From assembly GCA_963768975.1 (NCBI GenBank), contig CAVYKB010000013.1, forward strand, positions 434,001-498,000: 64,000 nucleotides of DNA, read 5' to 3'. This DNA comes from CADCTB01 sp963768975 (GTDB lineage: Bacteria; Actinomycetota; Acidimicrobiia; Acidimicrobiales; AC-14). The position numbers and the translations under genes are program-made. Within the stretch, counting starts at the first letter, position 1; the number at the start of each line of letters is the position of its first letter. This document shows positions 41,829 through 52,076 of the stretch, in pieces. The notes beneath the pieces are model-generated. The model was given only the letters and a program-made list of their open reading frames with translations, was not told the origin of the DNA and made no database searches.

Positions 41829-42036
41829 CGGCGGGGTCTCATAGCACAGGGTAAATTGCGAGTGCAAAAGAGTACAGCGGTGCTTTTGCGTTGAGCCCGT
41901 ACCACGTACGAAATGGGTTTCGCAAGAAAGCGTTGCTATCAGTGTTTTCGACAGATAGCCTTCAAACCGTCAGAAGCGGTTGACCAGGCTTTGCTATCAG
42001 CGGTCGCTCGTCTGCGGCCGAGGGGAGGCACTTCGC
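41829..42036 (+). promoter_or_regulatory. AT-richer promoter region of the hydrogenase gene
   Basis: These 208 bp are much richer in A and T than the rest of the window. They hold a short inverted repeat GCAAAAG/CTTTTGC (41864-41870 and 41883-41889), which could end the upstream transcript, and a 10-bp direct repeat TTGCTATCAG at 41933-41942 and 41991-42000 (58-bp period). The direct repeats are candidate activator or repressor sites. The ribosome-binding sequence AGGGGAGG lies at 42021-42028. Confidence 0.5.
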
Positions 42037-43917
42037 GTGTGCTTCAAGAATCTGCCGATTGAGTTCGACGCGGCCGGAAAGGCCCAGCTAAAGCAGGGGG
42101 TGGCGAATCCCTACTCGGTCACCATGGCCGAGCCCAAGGGTTACGTCCGCCGTCGGGAAGGCCCGGGCGCCCAGCTGGCCGCCCCGCCTCGCCTGCGTGA
42201 CTGGAACATCGACCCCATGACCCGGGTGGCCGGCGCCCTCGCCGTCCACACGGTGCTGGACCTGGAGAACCGCCGGGCCGTCGACGCCCACTCCCGGGCC
42301 ATGCTCTTCCGGGGCTATGAGGTCATCCTCGAAGGGCGTGACCCCCGCGACGCCATCGACATCTCCTCCCGGGCCTGCGGCGTGTGCGGTGGCGTGCACG
42401 CCACCTGCTCGGCGCTGACCATCGAGCAGGGCTTCGGCATCTGCCCGCCCCCGCTGGGCGTGGAAGTGCGCAACCTGGGCGCCGTGGCCGAGATGTTCTA
42501 CGACCGCCCGCTCCACCTGGGCCTGCTCGCCGGCCCCGACTACTCCACCGCCCTGGTGTCGGTGACCAACCCCGAGCTCGTGACCCGGGCCGAGAAGACC
42601 CTCGCCCCCCACGGCGACATCCACGGCTACACGACCATCAAAGACATCATGGACGCCCTCAACCCGTTGACGGGCAAGATCTACCTCGAGGCCCTGGAGT
42701 GGACCCGGGTCGGGCGCATCATGTGCATGCTCATGTTCGGCAAGTACCCCCACCCGAGCACCATCGTGCCCGGCGGCATGTCGACCACCATCACCACCAG
42801 CTCGTTCAATGAGTACTACGGCCAGCTGGGCAAGATCCTCGACTGGTGCAAGGTCATTTGCCGCATCTGGGACGACCTTGTGGACTTCTTCCTCGACGCC
42901 AACCCGGCATACGAGCAGGTCGGGGCCCGTCCCACCAACCTGGCCCAGCCCGGCATTTGGGACAACTCGCAGTACTACGACGCCACCTATGCCAACTGCA
43001 ACTCGTGGGGCAACAAGCGGTGGGCGACGCCGTCGATCATCATCGAGGGCAAGCTCGTCACCACCGACCTCACCGACATCAACATCGGCTTCGAGGAATT
43101 CATCGAGCACTCCTTCTACGACGACTGGACCAAGACCGGTCCCCAGCGCTATCGCACCGACCCACTGGGCAACCCCCTGTCGCCGTACCACCCCTGGAAC
43201 AAGACCACGCTGCCCAAGCCCACGGGCACCAACTTCAAGGAGCGCTACACCTGGGACACCGCTCCCCGCTGGGACCGCCAGGTCATCGAGACCGGCGCCT
43301 ACGGCCAGCTGTGGGGCACCGCCCTCAAGGGTGAGTACACCGAGAACCCGTTCTGCGAGCCGACCGGCGACGGGCTGCGGATGCTCATCCCCCGCCACGC
43401 CCTCCCTGAGACCGAGCTGTTCTGGCCGCTCCCGCGAACCCTGTGCGCCCTGGAGCGCAACCGGGCCCGGGCCTACTCCATGGCCTTCACCGCCACCATC
43501 GGCATGAACTGCTTGCTGCAGGCCTTCGAGTACTGGCGACAGGGCAACACCCGGGTCCACACCCCGTTCAAGATCCCCCGTGACGAGCGCATCTCCGTCG
43601 GCTTCTGGGAGGCGGGGCGTGGGTGGCTCCTGCACCACATGATCATCGACAAGGGCAAGTTGGTGAACTACCAGATCACCACGCCGTCCACGCTGAACGC
43701 GGCGCCCACGGATCCCTTCGGTGGCCTCGGCCCCTACGAGCAGGCCATCGTCGACACCCCCATCCTGGAGTCCGTACCGGACGACCAGATCAAGGGCATC
43801 GACGTCCTCCGTGCCATCCGCAGCTTCGACCCCTGCATGCCCTGCACCACCCACATGGACACCGGGAAGGGCATCATCAGCCGGGAGATCAACTCCTGCG
43901 GCTGCACCCTCGAGTAG
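42037..43917 (+). CDS. hhyL: [NiFe]-hydrogenase large subunit (actinobacterial high-affinity, group 1h type)
   Basis: 626 residues. The L1 motif RACGVCGGVH (Cys114, Cys117) and the L2 motif DPCMPCTTH (Cys600, Cys603) provide the four Ni-Fe ligands. The 20 residues after His606 should be removed by a maturation protease. The whole sequence, with RDWNIDPMTRVAGALAVH and the CTLE end, is that of the group 1h enzymes that oxidise atmospheric H2 to supply the respiratory chain during starvation. GTG 42037 is chosen because AGGGGAGG lies 8 nt upstream and the extra N-terminus (FKNLPIEFDAAGKAQLKQG) reads as protein; ATG 42124 is the alternative. No small subunit or maturation gene is adjacent. Confidence 0.92.
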   Translation: MCFKNLPIEFDAAGKAQLKQGVANPYSVTMAEPKGYVRRREGPGAQLAAPPRLRDWNIDPMTRVAGALAVHTVLDLENRRAVDAHSRAMLFRGYEVILEGRDPRDAIDISSRACGVCGGVHATCSALTIEQGFGICPPPLGVEVRNLGAVAEMFYDRPLHLGLLAGPDYSTALVSVTNPELVTRAEKTLAPHGDIHGYTTIKDIMDALNPLTGKIYLEALEWTRVGRIMCMLMFGKYPHPSTIVPGGMSTTITTSSFNEYYGQLGKILDWCKVICRIWDDLVDFFLDANPAYEQVGARPTNLAQPGIWDNSQYYDATYANCNSWGNKRWATPSIIIEGKLVTTDLTDINIGFEEFIEHSFYDDWTKTGPQRYRTDPLGNPLSPYHPWNKTTLPKPTGTNFKERYTWDTAPRWDRQVIETGAYGQLWGTALKGEYTENPFCEPTGDGLRMLIPRHALPETELFWPLPRTLCALERNRARAYSMAFTATIGMNCLLQAFEYWRQGNTRVHTPFKIPRDERISVGFWEAGRGWLLHHMIIDKGKLVNYQITTPSTLNAAPTDPFGGLGPYEQAIVDTPILESVPDDQIKGIDVLRAIRSFDPCMPCTTHMDTGKGIISREINSCGCTLE

Positions 43918-43936
43918 GGGCACCCGCAGGAAAGTT

Positions 43937-43992
43937 GTGTGTCGCCGGCCGGCGGGCACCCTGGCAGGTTCTCCCGCCTGCCGGCGACACAC
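43937..43992 (+). terminator. Strong hairpin after the hydrogenase gene
   Basis: A 20-bp inverted repeat with one mismatch (43937-43956 with 43973-43992, arms GTGTGTCGCCGG... and ...CCGGCGACACAC) around a 16-nt loop. It starts 19 bp after the hydrogenase stop, between two convergent genes. It is followed by a short ATTT rather than a long T-run. It probably ends transcription from both sides. Confidence 0.72.
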
Positions 43993-44106
43993 GCACATTT
44001 CGCCGTCGCAACCAGAGGTTGCTCGGCGAGGCGTTCCTGGCCGGCGGCCGGGTTGGGGTCGCCTCCGGCGACGTCCCGCCGCCGCCGGCTACCCCTGGCG
44101 GCTGCG

Positions 44107-44838
44107 CTACGGCATGGCCTCGAGGAGGCGCTCCTCGTAGCCGTCGGCGAGGGCCTGGAGGGCCTCTTGGCAGTCGCCGGCGAAGGCCGAGCCGTGCATG
44201 ATGGCCAGGGTGCTGGGGTCGAGGGTGGCCAGCTGGCGAATGGTGGGGGCGGTCGACGGCGTCAGCGCGGTCTGGCCCTTGAAGAGGTCCTCGGCGGCGA
44301 AGGCCCGCTCGACGATGTCGTCCTCGGTGACGGGCGGGCCGCCGCCGGTGTGGGTGAACAGGTCCCCGCACAGGAGAGTGCCCGTCACCTCCTCGAAGAC
44401 CAGGCCAGCGTCCCAACCGTGGAGGACGTGGGGGGTGTCGATGCGCCGCACCCGCTTGCCGCCGAGGTCGATCACCTCGTCGTGGGCCCACTCCTGGGGG
44501 GTGCGGTTGGCCAGGTCCGCCACCGACGCCTGGGCGGTGACCGAGCCCACGACCAGGGTGGCATCAGGCGCGGCAGCCAACCACCGGTTCATCGACCCGC
44601 ACTCGTCGGACTCGAAGTGGCCGAAGGAGATCCACCGGAGGCGGTCGAGGTTCATGACCCGGGCCGCCGCCTCCTCGATCTCGGGGAACATCAGCCGGGG
44701 GCCGCAGTGGAACAGCAGCGGGTCCTCGGCGTCGAGCAGGAACTGGTTGAACGTGAACCCCTCGCCCGGCGACGCATCGGGGAGGTACGTGCAGATGCGG
44801 TAGATGCCCTCGGCGATCTCGTCCACGGCGGTGTCCAT
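44107..44838 (-). CDS. MBL-fold protein with di-iron-type (ODP-like) centre
   Basis: 243 residues of the metallo-beta-lactamase fold. The metal motif is GHFESDECGS, i.e. HxExDE, where hydrolases have HxHxDH. This H-x-E-x-D pattern is that of oxygen-binding di-iron and flavodiiron domains. LLCGDLFTHTGGG and a late IMHGSAF supply the remaining ligands. It may bind or reduce O2 or NO; there is no flavodoxin domain in the same protein. It is convergent with the hydrogenase gene across the hairpin, so a role in protecting the hydrogenase is possible but not shown. Confidence 0.8.
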   Translation of the reverse strand: MDTAVDEIAEGIYRICTYLPDASPGEGFTFNQFLLDAEDPLLFHCGPRLMFPEIEEAAARVMNLDRLRWISFGHFESDECGSMNRWLAAAPDATLVVGSVTAQASVADLANRTPQEWAHDEVIDLGGKRVRRIDTPHVLHGWDAGLVFEEVTGTLLCGDLFTHTGGGPPVTEDDIVERAFAAEDLFKGQTALTPSTAPTIRQLATLDPSTLAIMHGSAFAGDCQEALQALADGYEERLLEAMP

Positions 44839-44874
44839 GGTCCCAGGGTAGAACCGGGGGTACCGTTGGCCTCA

Positions 44875-45882
44875 ATGGCTGACGACGGCGTCGTGCTGGA
44901 GGCTGCGGGCCACCAGCTCACCCTCACCTCTCCCCACAAGGTGTTCTTCGAGGAGCGGGGCGAGACCAAGCTCGACCTGGCCCGCTACTACGAGGCGGTG
45001 GCCGGGCCGCTGCTGGCGGCCATCGGCGGCCGCCCGGTGCTGCTCCAGCGGTTCCCAAACGGAGCGGGCAAGCAGTCCTTCTTCCAGAAGCGGGTGCCCG
45101 AGAACCGCCCCGAGTGGCTCCAGACCGCAGTGGTGAGCACGCCGAACGGGACGACCTCCGACGCCCTGGTGGTGGCCGACCTGGCCCACGTGTTCTGGGC
45201 GGTGAACCTGGCCTGCTTGGGCTTCCACGTGTGGCCCACCCGGGCCGCCGACCTCGAGCACGCCGACGAGCTGCGGATCGACCTCGACCCCACGCCCGGC
45301 GTCACCTTCCCCATGGTGCGGGAGGCGGCGGTCGAGGTGCGGGCCCTGTTCGAGGAGCTCGGCGTGCTGGCCATGCCCAAGACGACGGGCAACAAGGGGA
45401 TCCACATCTACGTCCGCCTTCAGCCCCGATGGACCTCCTATGAGGTGCGGGCCGCAGCGGTCGCCGTGGCCCGGGAGCTGGAGCGGCGCCGGCCCGATCT
45501 CATCACCGCCGCGTGGTGGAAGGAGGAGCGGGGCAGGAGGGTGTTCGTCGACTTCAACCAGAACGCCCCCCACAAGACGATCTTCGGCGCCTGGTGCGTG
45601 CGGGCCCGCGCCGGCGCCCAGGTTTCGACGCCGTTCGACTGGGACGAGCTGGAGACGATCGACATTGACGCGCTGACCATGGCCACCGTGCCGGCGCGGG
45701 TGGTTGAGCACGGTGACCCGTGGGCGCCGATGGACGCCGAGCCCCAGTCCCTCGAGCCGGTGCTGGAGCTGCACCGGCGCGACCAGGCCGCCGGCCTGCC
45801 CGACGCTCCGTGGCCGCCGGTCTACCCGAAGATGCCGGGCGAGCTACCCCGGGTGGCGCCCAGCCGGGCGAAGAAGACGTGA
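44875..45882 (+). CDS. LigD-type polymerase (archaeo-eukaryotic primase fold), stand-alone
   Basis: 335 residues homologous to the polymerase domain of LigD used in bacterial non-homologous end joining. TSPHKVFFEE near the N-terminus, QRFPNG, FFQKRVPENRPEW, VWPTRAADLEHADEL, the catalytic RIDLDPTPG (two Asp), TTGNKGIHIYV and VDFNQNAPHKTIFG with the third Asp are all there. There is no ligase or nuclease domain and no ku gene nearby. It probably fills gaps with ribonucleotides during end repair. The stop overlaps the glycosyltransferase start (GTGA). Confidence 0.9.
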   Translation: MADDGVVLEAAGHQLTLTSPHKVFFEERGETKLDLARYYEAVAGPLLAAIGGRPVLLQRFPNGAGKQSFFQKRVPENRPEWLQTAVVSTPNGTTSDALVVADLAHVFWAVNLACLGFHVWPTRAADLEHADELRIDLDPTPGVTFPMVREAAVEVRALFEELGVLAMPKTTGNKGIHIYVRLQPRWTSYEVRAAAVAVARELERRRPDLITAAWWKEERGRRVFVDFNQNAPHKTIFGAWCVRARAGAQVSTPFDWDELETIDIDALTMATVPARVVEHGDPWAPMDAEPQSLEPVLELHRRDQAAGLPDAPWPPVYPKMPGELPRVAPSRAKKT

Positions 45883-47027
45883 AGGTCCTCCTCACCGCCA
45901 ACCCGGGCTTCGGGCACATCCACCCGATGATGCCCTTGGCTCTCGCCCTCGGCGGCCGGGGCCATCAGGTGCGCTGGGCAGTGGCCGCTGACGCGTGCGC
46001 TCGAGTGGAGGCCGCCGGCTTCGAGGCATTCCCGGCCGGCCTCGCCGGCCCGGCGCGGCGGGCCGCGTTCGAGCGGTGCCTCGGCGAGGTCAAGTCTCTG
46101 GCGCCCGAGCGCCGGCCCGACCGCATGTTCCCCGCCTTCTTCGGCGAGGCCTGCACCCCGCCCATGCTCGACGATCTCCTCCCCGTGATCGACGACTGGC
46201 GGCCGGCGCTCGTGGTCAACGACGCGTCGGAGCTGGCGGCGCCGCTCGCCGCCCAGCTCTCGGGTGTGCCGCACGTGACCCACGCCTTCGGCGCCCTGCT
46301 TCCCGAGCACCGGGTGGCAGCCGCCGCTGAGGCCGTGGCCCCGCTCTGGCAGGCCCACGGCCTGGACCCCCGGCCCTACGCCGGCAGCTACGAACACGCC
46401 TACTTGGACATCTACCCGCCCTCCCTGCGGTTCGGCAGTTACGACCACGTGCCACACGTCCAGCCCCTGCGGCCGGTTCCCTTCGATGCGGTCGCCGGCG
46501 ATACCGGGGAACCGGTGTCGGCCGGCGACAGGCCGCTCGTCTACGTCACCTTCGGCACGGTCTTCAACCATCCCGGGCTCTTCGCCGCGGTGATCGACGG
46601 CGTCGCCCGCCACGACGTCGACGTGCTGGTGACGGTCGGCCCAGAGACCGACCCTGCGGCGCTGGGTGCGGTCCCGCCGAACGTGCGGGTGGCGGGGTAC
46701 CTGCCCCAGACCGCCGTCCTACCGCAGTGCACGGCGGTCGTGTCCCATGCCGGGTCGGGCACCTTCCTGGCCTCGTTGGGGCTCGGGATACCCCAGCTAT
46801 GCCTGCCCCAGGCCGCCGACCAGTTCATCAACGCCGGTCAGGGTGCCGCGGCCGGCGCTGCGCTGGCGCTGGGGCCGGCGGAAGCAACGGCCGACGCCAT
46901 CGCCGAGTCGCTCGGGCGGCTGCTCGAGGAGGAATCCTTCGCCGCTGCCGCCCGCCGGCTGGCGGGCGAGATCGAGGCCATGCCGAGCCCCGACGCGGTC
47001 GCAGAGGTGCTCGAAAGCCTCGTGTGA
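45879..47027 (+). CDS. Glycosyltransferase (MGT/GT1 family)
   Basis: 382 residues, GT-B fold. N-terminal VLLTANPGFGHIHPMMPLALAL, and a C-terminal nucleotide-sugar site with VYVTFGTVFNHPG, VAGYLPQTAVLPQCTAVVSHAGSG and PQAADQFINA. These are the features of macrolide-type and sterol-type UDP-glycosyltransferases. Acceptor unknown. Starts with GTG in the stop of the LigD-type gene, and its own stop overlaps the next gene. So all three should be made from one mRNA, although their functions do not obviously fit together. Confidence 0.87.
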   Translation: MKVLLTANPGFGHIHPMMPLALALGGRGHQVRWAVAADACARVEAAGFEAFPAGLAGPARRAAFERCLGEVKSLAPERRPDRMFPAFFGEACTPPMLDDLLPVIDDWRPALVVNDASELAAPLAAQLSGVPHVTHAFGALLPEHRVAAAAEAVAPLWQAHGLDPRPYAGSYEHAYLDIYPPSLRFGSYDHVPHVQPLRPVPFDAVAGDTGEPVSAGDRPLVYVTFGTVFNHPGLFAAVIDGVARHDVDVLVTVGPETDPAALGAVPPNVRVAGYLPQTAVLPQCTAVVSHAGSGTFLASLGLGIPQLCLPQAADQFINAGQGAAAGAALALGPAEATADAIAESLGRLLEEESFAAAARRLAGEIEAMPSPDAVAEVLESLV

Positions 47028-48214
47028 CGGAGATCGTCCTCGAACCGACGGCGATGGCGGCCGGCGGGGCGGCCCTGGCCCGGGAGGCCGGCGGGCGCGT
47101 GGTCTTCGTGGAGGGCGCGCTGCCGGGGGAGCGCGTGCGCGCCCGCATCACCGACGCCCGGAAGGACTTCGCCCGAGCGGTGGCCGTCGAGATCCTGGAC
47201 GCTTCGCCCGACCGGGTCGCCCCGCCGTGCATGGCGCTGGCCGCCGGCTGCGGCGGGTGCACCTGGCAGCACGTGTCCGCCGCCGGCCAGGCCCGGCTCA
47301 AGGCCGAGGTCGTCCTCGACGCCCTGCGCCGCATCGCCAAGCTGGCCGACCCGCCCGTCCCCCGTGCCGTAGCCCTCGACGGGCCGGCGCTGCGGACCAC
47401 CGCCCGGCTTGCGGTCTCGGCGGCCGGCCGGGCCGGGCACCGGCCCTTCGCCGGCTCCGGGGCAGTCCCGACCGACGCCTGCCTGGCCGCCCACCCCCGC
47501 CTGGAGGAGCTGATCACCGCCGGCCGCTTCCCTGGCGCCGGCGAGGTGCTCCTCCGGGTCTCGGTGGCGACCGGCGAGCGGTTGGCGCTCGTCGACCGCG
47601 GCGCCGAGGACGTGACGGTGCCGGCCGACGTCGCCGTCTTCGCCGAGGGCGACCGCCGGCCTGCGTTCGTGCACGAGCAGGCCGGCGGCCGGCGGTTCCG
47701 CATCTCGGCCGGCTCGTTCTTTCAGTCCGGTCCGGTGGCGGCCTCGGCCCTCGCCGGAGCGGTCGACGCCGCCGCCGGCGACGCCCTCGGGAACGGCGCG
47801 GTCCTGGTCGACCTCTACACCGGCGTGGGCCTGTTCGCGTCGATCATCGGCGCCCGGCGAGGCGTGCGGGTCGTCGCAGTCGAGAATGACCGATGCGCAG
47901 TCGCCGATGCCCGGGTCAACCTGGCCGACCTCGACGCCCGCGTCGTGGCGTCCGAGGTGGGACGGTGGCGGGCCCGGCCGGCCGACGTCGTCGTCGCCGA
48001 CCCGTCACGGTCGGGGCTCGGCCGGCCCGGCGCCGGCGCGCTGGCCGCCACGGGCGCGGCGCGCGCCGTGCTGGTCAGCTGCGATCCGGCCTCGCTGGCT
48101 CGCGACACCAACCTCCTGGCCGGCGCCGGCTACCGCCTGGTCGACGTCGCCCTGGTCGACGCCTTCCCGCACACGTTCCACGTCGAGACGGTCAGCCGCT
48201 TCGACCGGACGTGA
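47024..48214 (+). CDS. RNA uridine-5-methyltransferase (TrmA/RlmD-like)
   Basis: 396 residues. An N-terminal TRAM domain (RVVFVEGALPGERVRARITD), an Fe-S cluster site (PPCMALAAGCGGCTWQHV), and a SAM-binding core (LVDLYTGVGLFASIIGARRG, VAVENDRCAVADARVNL, DVVVADPSRSGLG). The catalytic Cys motif VSCDPASLARD follows. Predicted to make m5U in tRNA or 23S rRNA. It is the last gene of the three-gene coupled run; GTG start in the glycosyltransferase stop. Confidence 0.88.
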   Translation: MTEIVLEPTAMAAGGAALAREAGGRVVFVEGALPGERVRARITDARKDFARAVAVEILDASPDRVAPPCMALAAGCGGCTWQHVSAAGQARLKAEVVLDALRRIAKLADPPVPRAVALDGPALRTTARLAVSAAGRAGHRPFAGSGAVPTDACLAAHPRLEELITAGRFPGAGEVLLRVSVATGERLALVDRGAEDVTVPADVAVFAEGDRRPAFVHEQAGGRRFRISAGSFFQSGPVAASALAGAVDAAAGDALGNGAVLVDLYTGVGLFASIIGARRGVRVVAVENDRCAVADARVNLADLDARVVASEVGRWRARPADVVVADPSRSGLGRPGAGALAATGAARAVLVSCDPASLARDTNLLAGAGYRLVDVALVDAFPHTFHVETVSRFDRT

Positions 48215-48303
48215 GCGGAAATTCGCACCTCAGGGACCATGGCGGTGCGGACCCCCGCGTGGGAGAGTTGGCCCCCAGGGTTCGGTGTTCAGGGAGGATG
48301 GGC

Positions 48304-49538
48304 ATGCCCGGTTCGACGAAGCGTCGCTGGCGGTTGTCGGCACTCACGGCACTTCCGCTCCTGCTTGCTGCGGCATGCGGAGGCGGCGATGAGGAGGAGA
48401 CCGGCGGGGGAGCGTCCCAGGCCACCAAGGTGGTCAAGATCGGCGTGATCGTCCCCTTGTCAGGTGACCTCACCGCCACTGGGAACGGGATCAGGAACTC
48501 CGTCGATCTGGCCATCCGCCAGGCCAATGAGAAGAACAAGGTCCCCGGCTGGCGCATCGAGCTGGCGGCCGAGGATGACGCGGCCAAGCCCGACGTCGGC
48601 GCCCAGGCCGCAGCCAAGCTGGCCTCGGACTCGGCGGTCGTCGGGGTGGTCGGCACCTACAACTCCAGCGTCGCCCTCCAGGTGGCGCCGGTGCTGGAGC
48701 GGGCCAACATCGTCCAGGTCAGCCCCGGCAACACCAACGACACCCTCACCCGCGGGCAGAACTTCAAGACCAGCCCCACCCGCCCCTACAAGAACTACTT
48801 CCGCACCGCCACTATCGACTCGCTGCAGGGCGGCTTCGCGGCCGACTATGCCTACGACGACCTCAAGGTCCGCAACGTGGCCATCATCCACGACAAGAAG
48901 GCCTACGGGCAGGGCCTGGCCGACTCCTTCCGGGGCCAGTTCGAGAAGAAGGGCGGCAAGATCGTCGCCACCGAGACCATCAACCCGGGCGACAAGGACT
49001 TCTCGGCCGTGCTCTCCAAGATCAAGCCGCTCAACGCCGACCTGATCTTCTACGGCGGCGAGTACCCGGAGGGCTCCCTGATCACCAACCAGGCCAAGGG
49101 CCCCCAGGCCATGCGTGTGCCGGTCATGGGCGGCGACGGCATCGTCGACGCCACCTACGGCAAGACCGCCGGCGCCGCGGCCAACGGTGACTTCGCCACC
49201 TCCGTCGGTGCCCCGCCGGAGCAGCTGGACTCGGCCAAGCAGTTTCTCGCCGACTACAAGGCCGCCAACTTCAGGGACGCCCACACCGCCTTCGGCGCCC
49301 TGGCCTACGACGCCGCCAACGCCATCATCAACGCCCTACCGACCGCCCTGGGCTCGGCCACCGCGGTGGACGACAGCGTGCGGCGCAAGGTGCTGGAGGG
49401 GGTGGGCAAGGTCGACTTCGGCGGCGCCAGCGGCAAGGTGGCCTTCGACACCTTCGGCGACAACGTCACCAAGACCCTGACCATGTACAAGGTCGAGAAC
49501 CTGGAGTTCAAGCCGGTCAAGACGGGGGAATTCAAAGG

Positions 49539-49542
<4 letters not shown>
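48304..49542 (+). CDS. Branched-chain amino-acid-type ABC transporter, substrate-binding lipoprotein
   Basis: 412 residues. Lipoprotein signal RRWRLSALTALPLLLAAAC, then a LivJ/K-like periplasmic-binding fold type I (VVKIGVIVPLSGDLTATGNG, AEDDAAKPDVGAQAAAKL, GTYNSSVALQVAPVL, AIIHDKKAYGQGLADSF, DLIFYGGEYPEG). ATG 48304 has AGGGAGG at 48291-48297 with 6-nt spacing; ATG 48298 touches it and is less likely. First gene of a five-gene liv operon. The ligand could be a branched-chain amino acid, an amide or urea; sequence alone does not tell. Confidence 0.93.
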
Positions 49543-50452
<910 letters not shown>

Positions 50453-50456
<4 letters not shown>

Positions 50457-52076
50457 AGCTGCTCAAGCCGCCGGCGCTGGCGGTGGCGGGCGCCGGCGCC
50501 GTGGTCCTCGGCAGCCTGTCGCCGTGGGCGACCTTCGCCGGCTTCCCCGGCAAGATGTCCCTCGGCGGGTACCCGGGCGGAGCCCGCCTGTTCTGCCTCC
50601 TGCTCGCCGCCGGCGCCCTGCTGTTCGCCGTCGACCTTGCCGGCCGCCGGCTCGCCGCCCTGTTCGCAGCGGTGGGCGCCGGCGCGGTGGCGGTGGTCAA
50701 CATCGTGGCGGTGGCCGACCAGGGCGGTGGGCTCGGAGACCGTGGCCTGGGGGGCGTGGCTGACCCTAACCGGCGCCTGCGCCCTGATTGCCGCTGCGTG
50801 GCGCGTGCCGACATGCGAGGCAACCCCCGCCGAGTGGCCGAGGCGGGCGCCGGCCCTCGAGATCGCGGCCATCGCCGTCGCCCTCCTGGCGGTGCTGGGG
50901 ACGGTGGTGTGGGGGCTGGAGATCGACGAGTCCAGCCGCTTCATCTCGTTCCTGGTCTTCGTGATCTTCGTCGCCATCGCCCTCCACCACGTCGGCCTCT
51001 TCTCGGCCCTCAGCGTGCTGTTCGCCCGTCACCACCGGATGGCAATGCTGCTCGGGGCCGCGGTTGCGGTTGCCTTCCCGTTCACCCAACAGGGCAACGC
51101 CTACTGGCTGCGGGTGTTCGCCTCGATCGGCGTGTTCGCCGTCGCGGCCATCGGGCTGAACGTGGTCGTGGGGCTGGCCGGCCTGCTCGATCTTGGCTAC
51201 GTCGCCTTCTTCGGTGTGGGCGCCTACGTCGGCGCCCTGTTCTCCAACGCCACCCTGACGACGGTCAACGTCCACCTGCCGTTCATGGCCGTGGTCATCC
51301 TCGGCGGGTGCATCGCCGCCGTGTTCGGGCTGGTGATCGGCACGCCGACGCTGCGCCTCAGAGGCGACTACCTGGCCATCGTCACGCTCGGCTTCGGCGA
51401 GATCTTCCGCATCACGGCCAACAACTGGGACGGCCTCACCCGCGGCCCCAACGGCATCTCCGGCATCCCAGACCTGGCCGCCGGCGGGTTCGATTTCGGC
51501 GAGTCGCACGAGCTGTTCGGTATCACCCTGCCCGGCTTCGCCAACTACTACTTCGTCGAGCTGGTCCTCATCGCCGGCGCCATTCTGGTGTTCACCCGCC
51601 TGAACGACAGCCGGATCGGCCGGGCCTGGGTGGCCATCCGGGAGGACGAGCTGGCGGCGGCGGCCAGCGGCATCGACACCATCCGCCTCAAGCTCCTGGC
51701 CTTCGCCATCGGCGCCTTCTTGGCCGGCGCCGCCGGCACGGTGAACGCCCACGTCACCACCCAGGTCTCGCCGGACTCCTACACGTTCCTGGAGTCAATC
51801 CTGCTGGTCGCCGCGGTGGTGCTCGGGGGGATGGGGACGGTGCCGGGTGCGCTGCTGGGCTCGACCGCCCTCTTCGTGATCCCCGAGAAGCTGCGGTCGT
51901 TCCAGGACAAGCGCCTGCTCCTCTTCGGCGCCGCTCTCATCCTCGTCATGCGCTTCCGGCCCGAAGGCCTGGTGCCCAGCCGGCGCCGGCGGCGGGAGCT
52001 GCATCCGGAGGCGCCCGGGGGGGTGCCCGGCTTGGCCGGCGCCACAGGGTCGGCGCCGGGAGGCCCGCTGCCGTGA
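50453..52076 (+). CDS. livM: Branched-chain amino-acid ABC permease LivM, frameshifted
   Basis: Starts at ATG 50453 (LLKPPALAVAGAGAVVLG, membrane segments to about codon 90). The frame then changes near 50720-50740, and the sequence continues in the next frame (ETVAWGAWLTLTGACALIAA, VVVGLAGLLDLGYVAFFGVG, FVIPEKLRSFQDKRLLLFGA) to 52076. The core LivM part is complete in the second frame. One indel would give a protein of about 540 residues with an N-terminal extra four-helix domain. Either an assembly error or a recent mutation; the rest of the operon is intact, which favours an error. The stop overlaps livG. Confidence 0.85.

Noticed and set aside
42088..43998. 636-codon frame antisense to the hydrogenase gene
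   Set aside because: A shadow of strong third-position GC bias; no protein family features, while the plus strand has all hydrogenase motifs.
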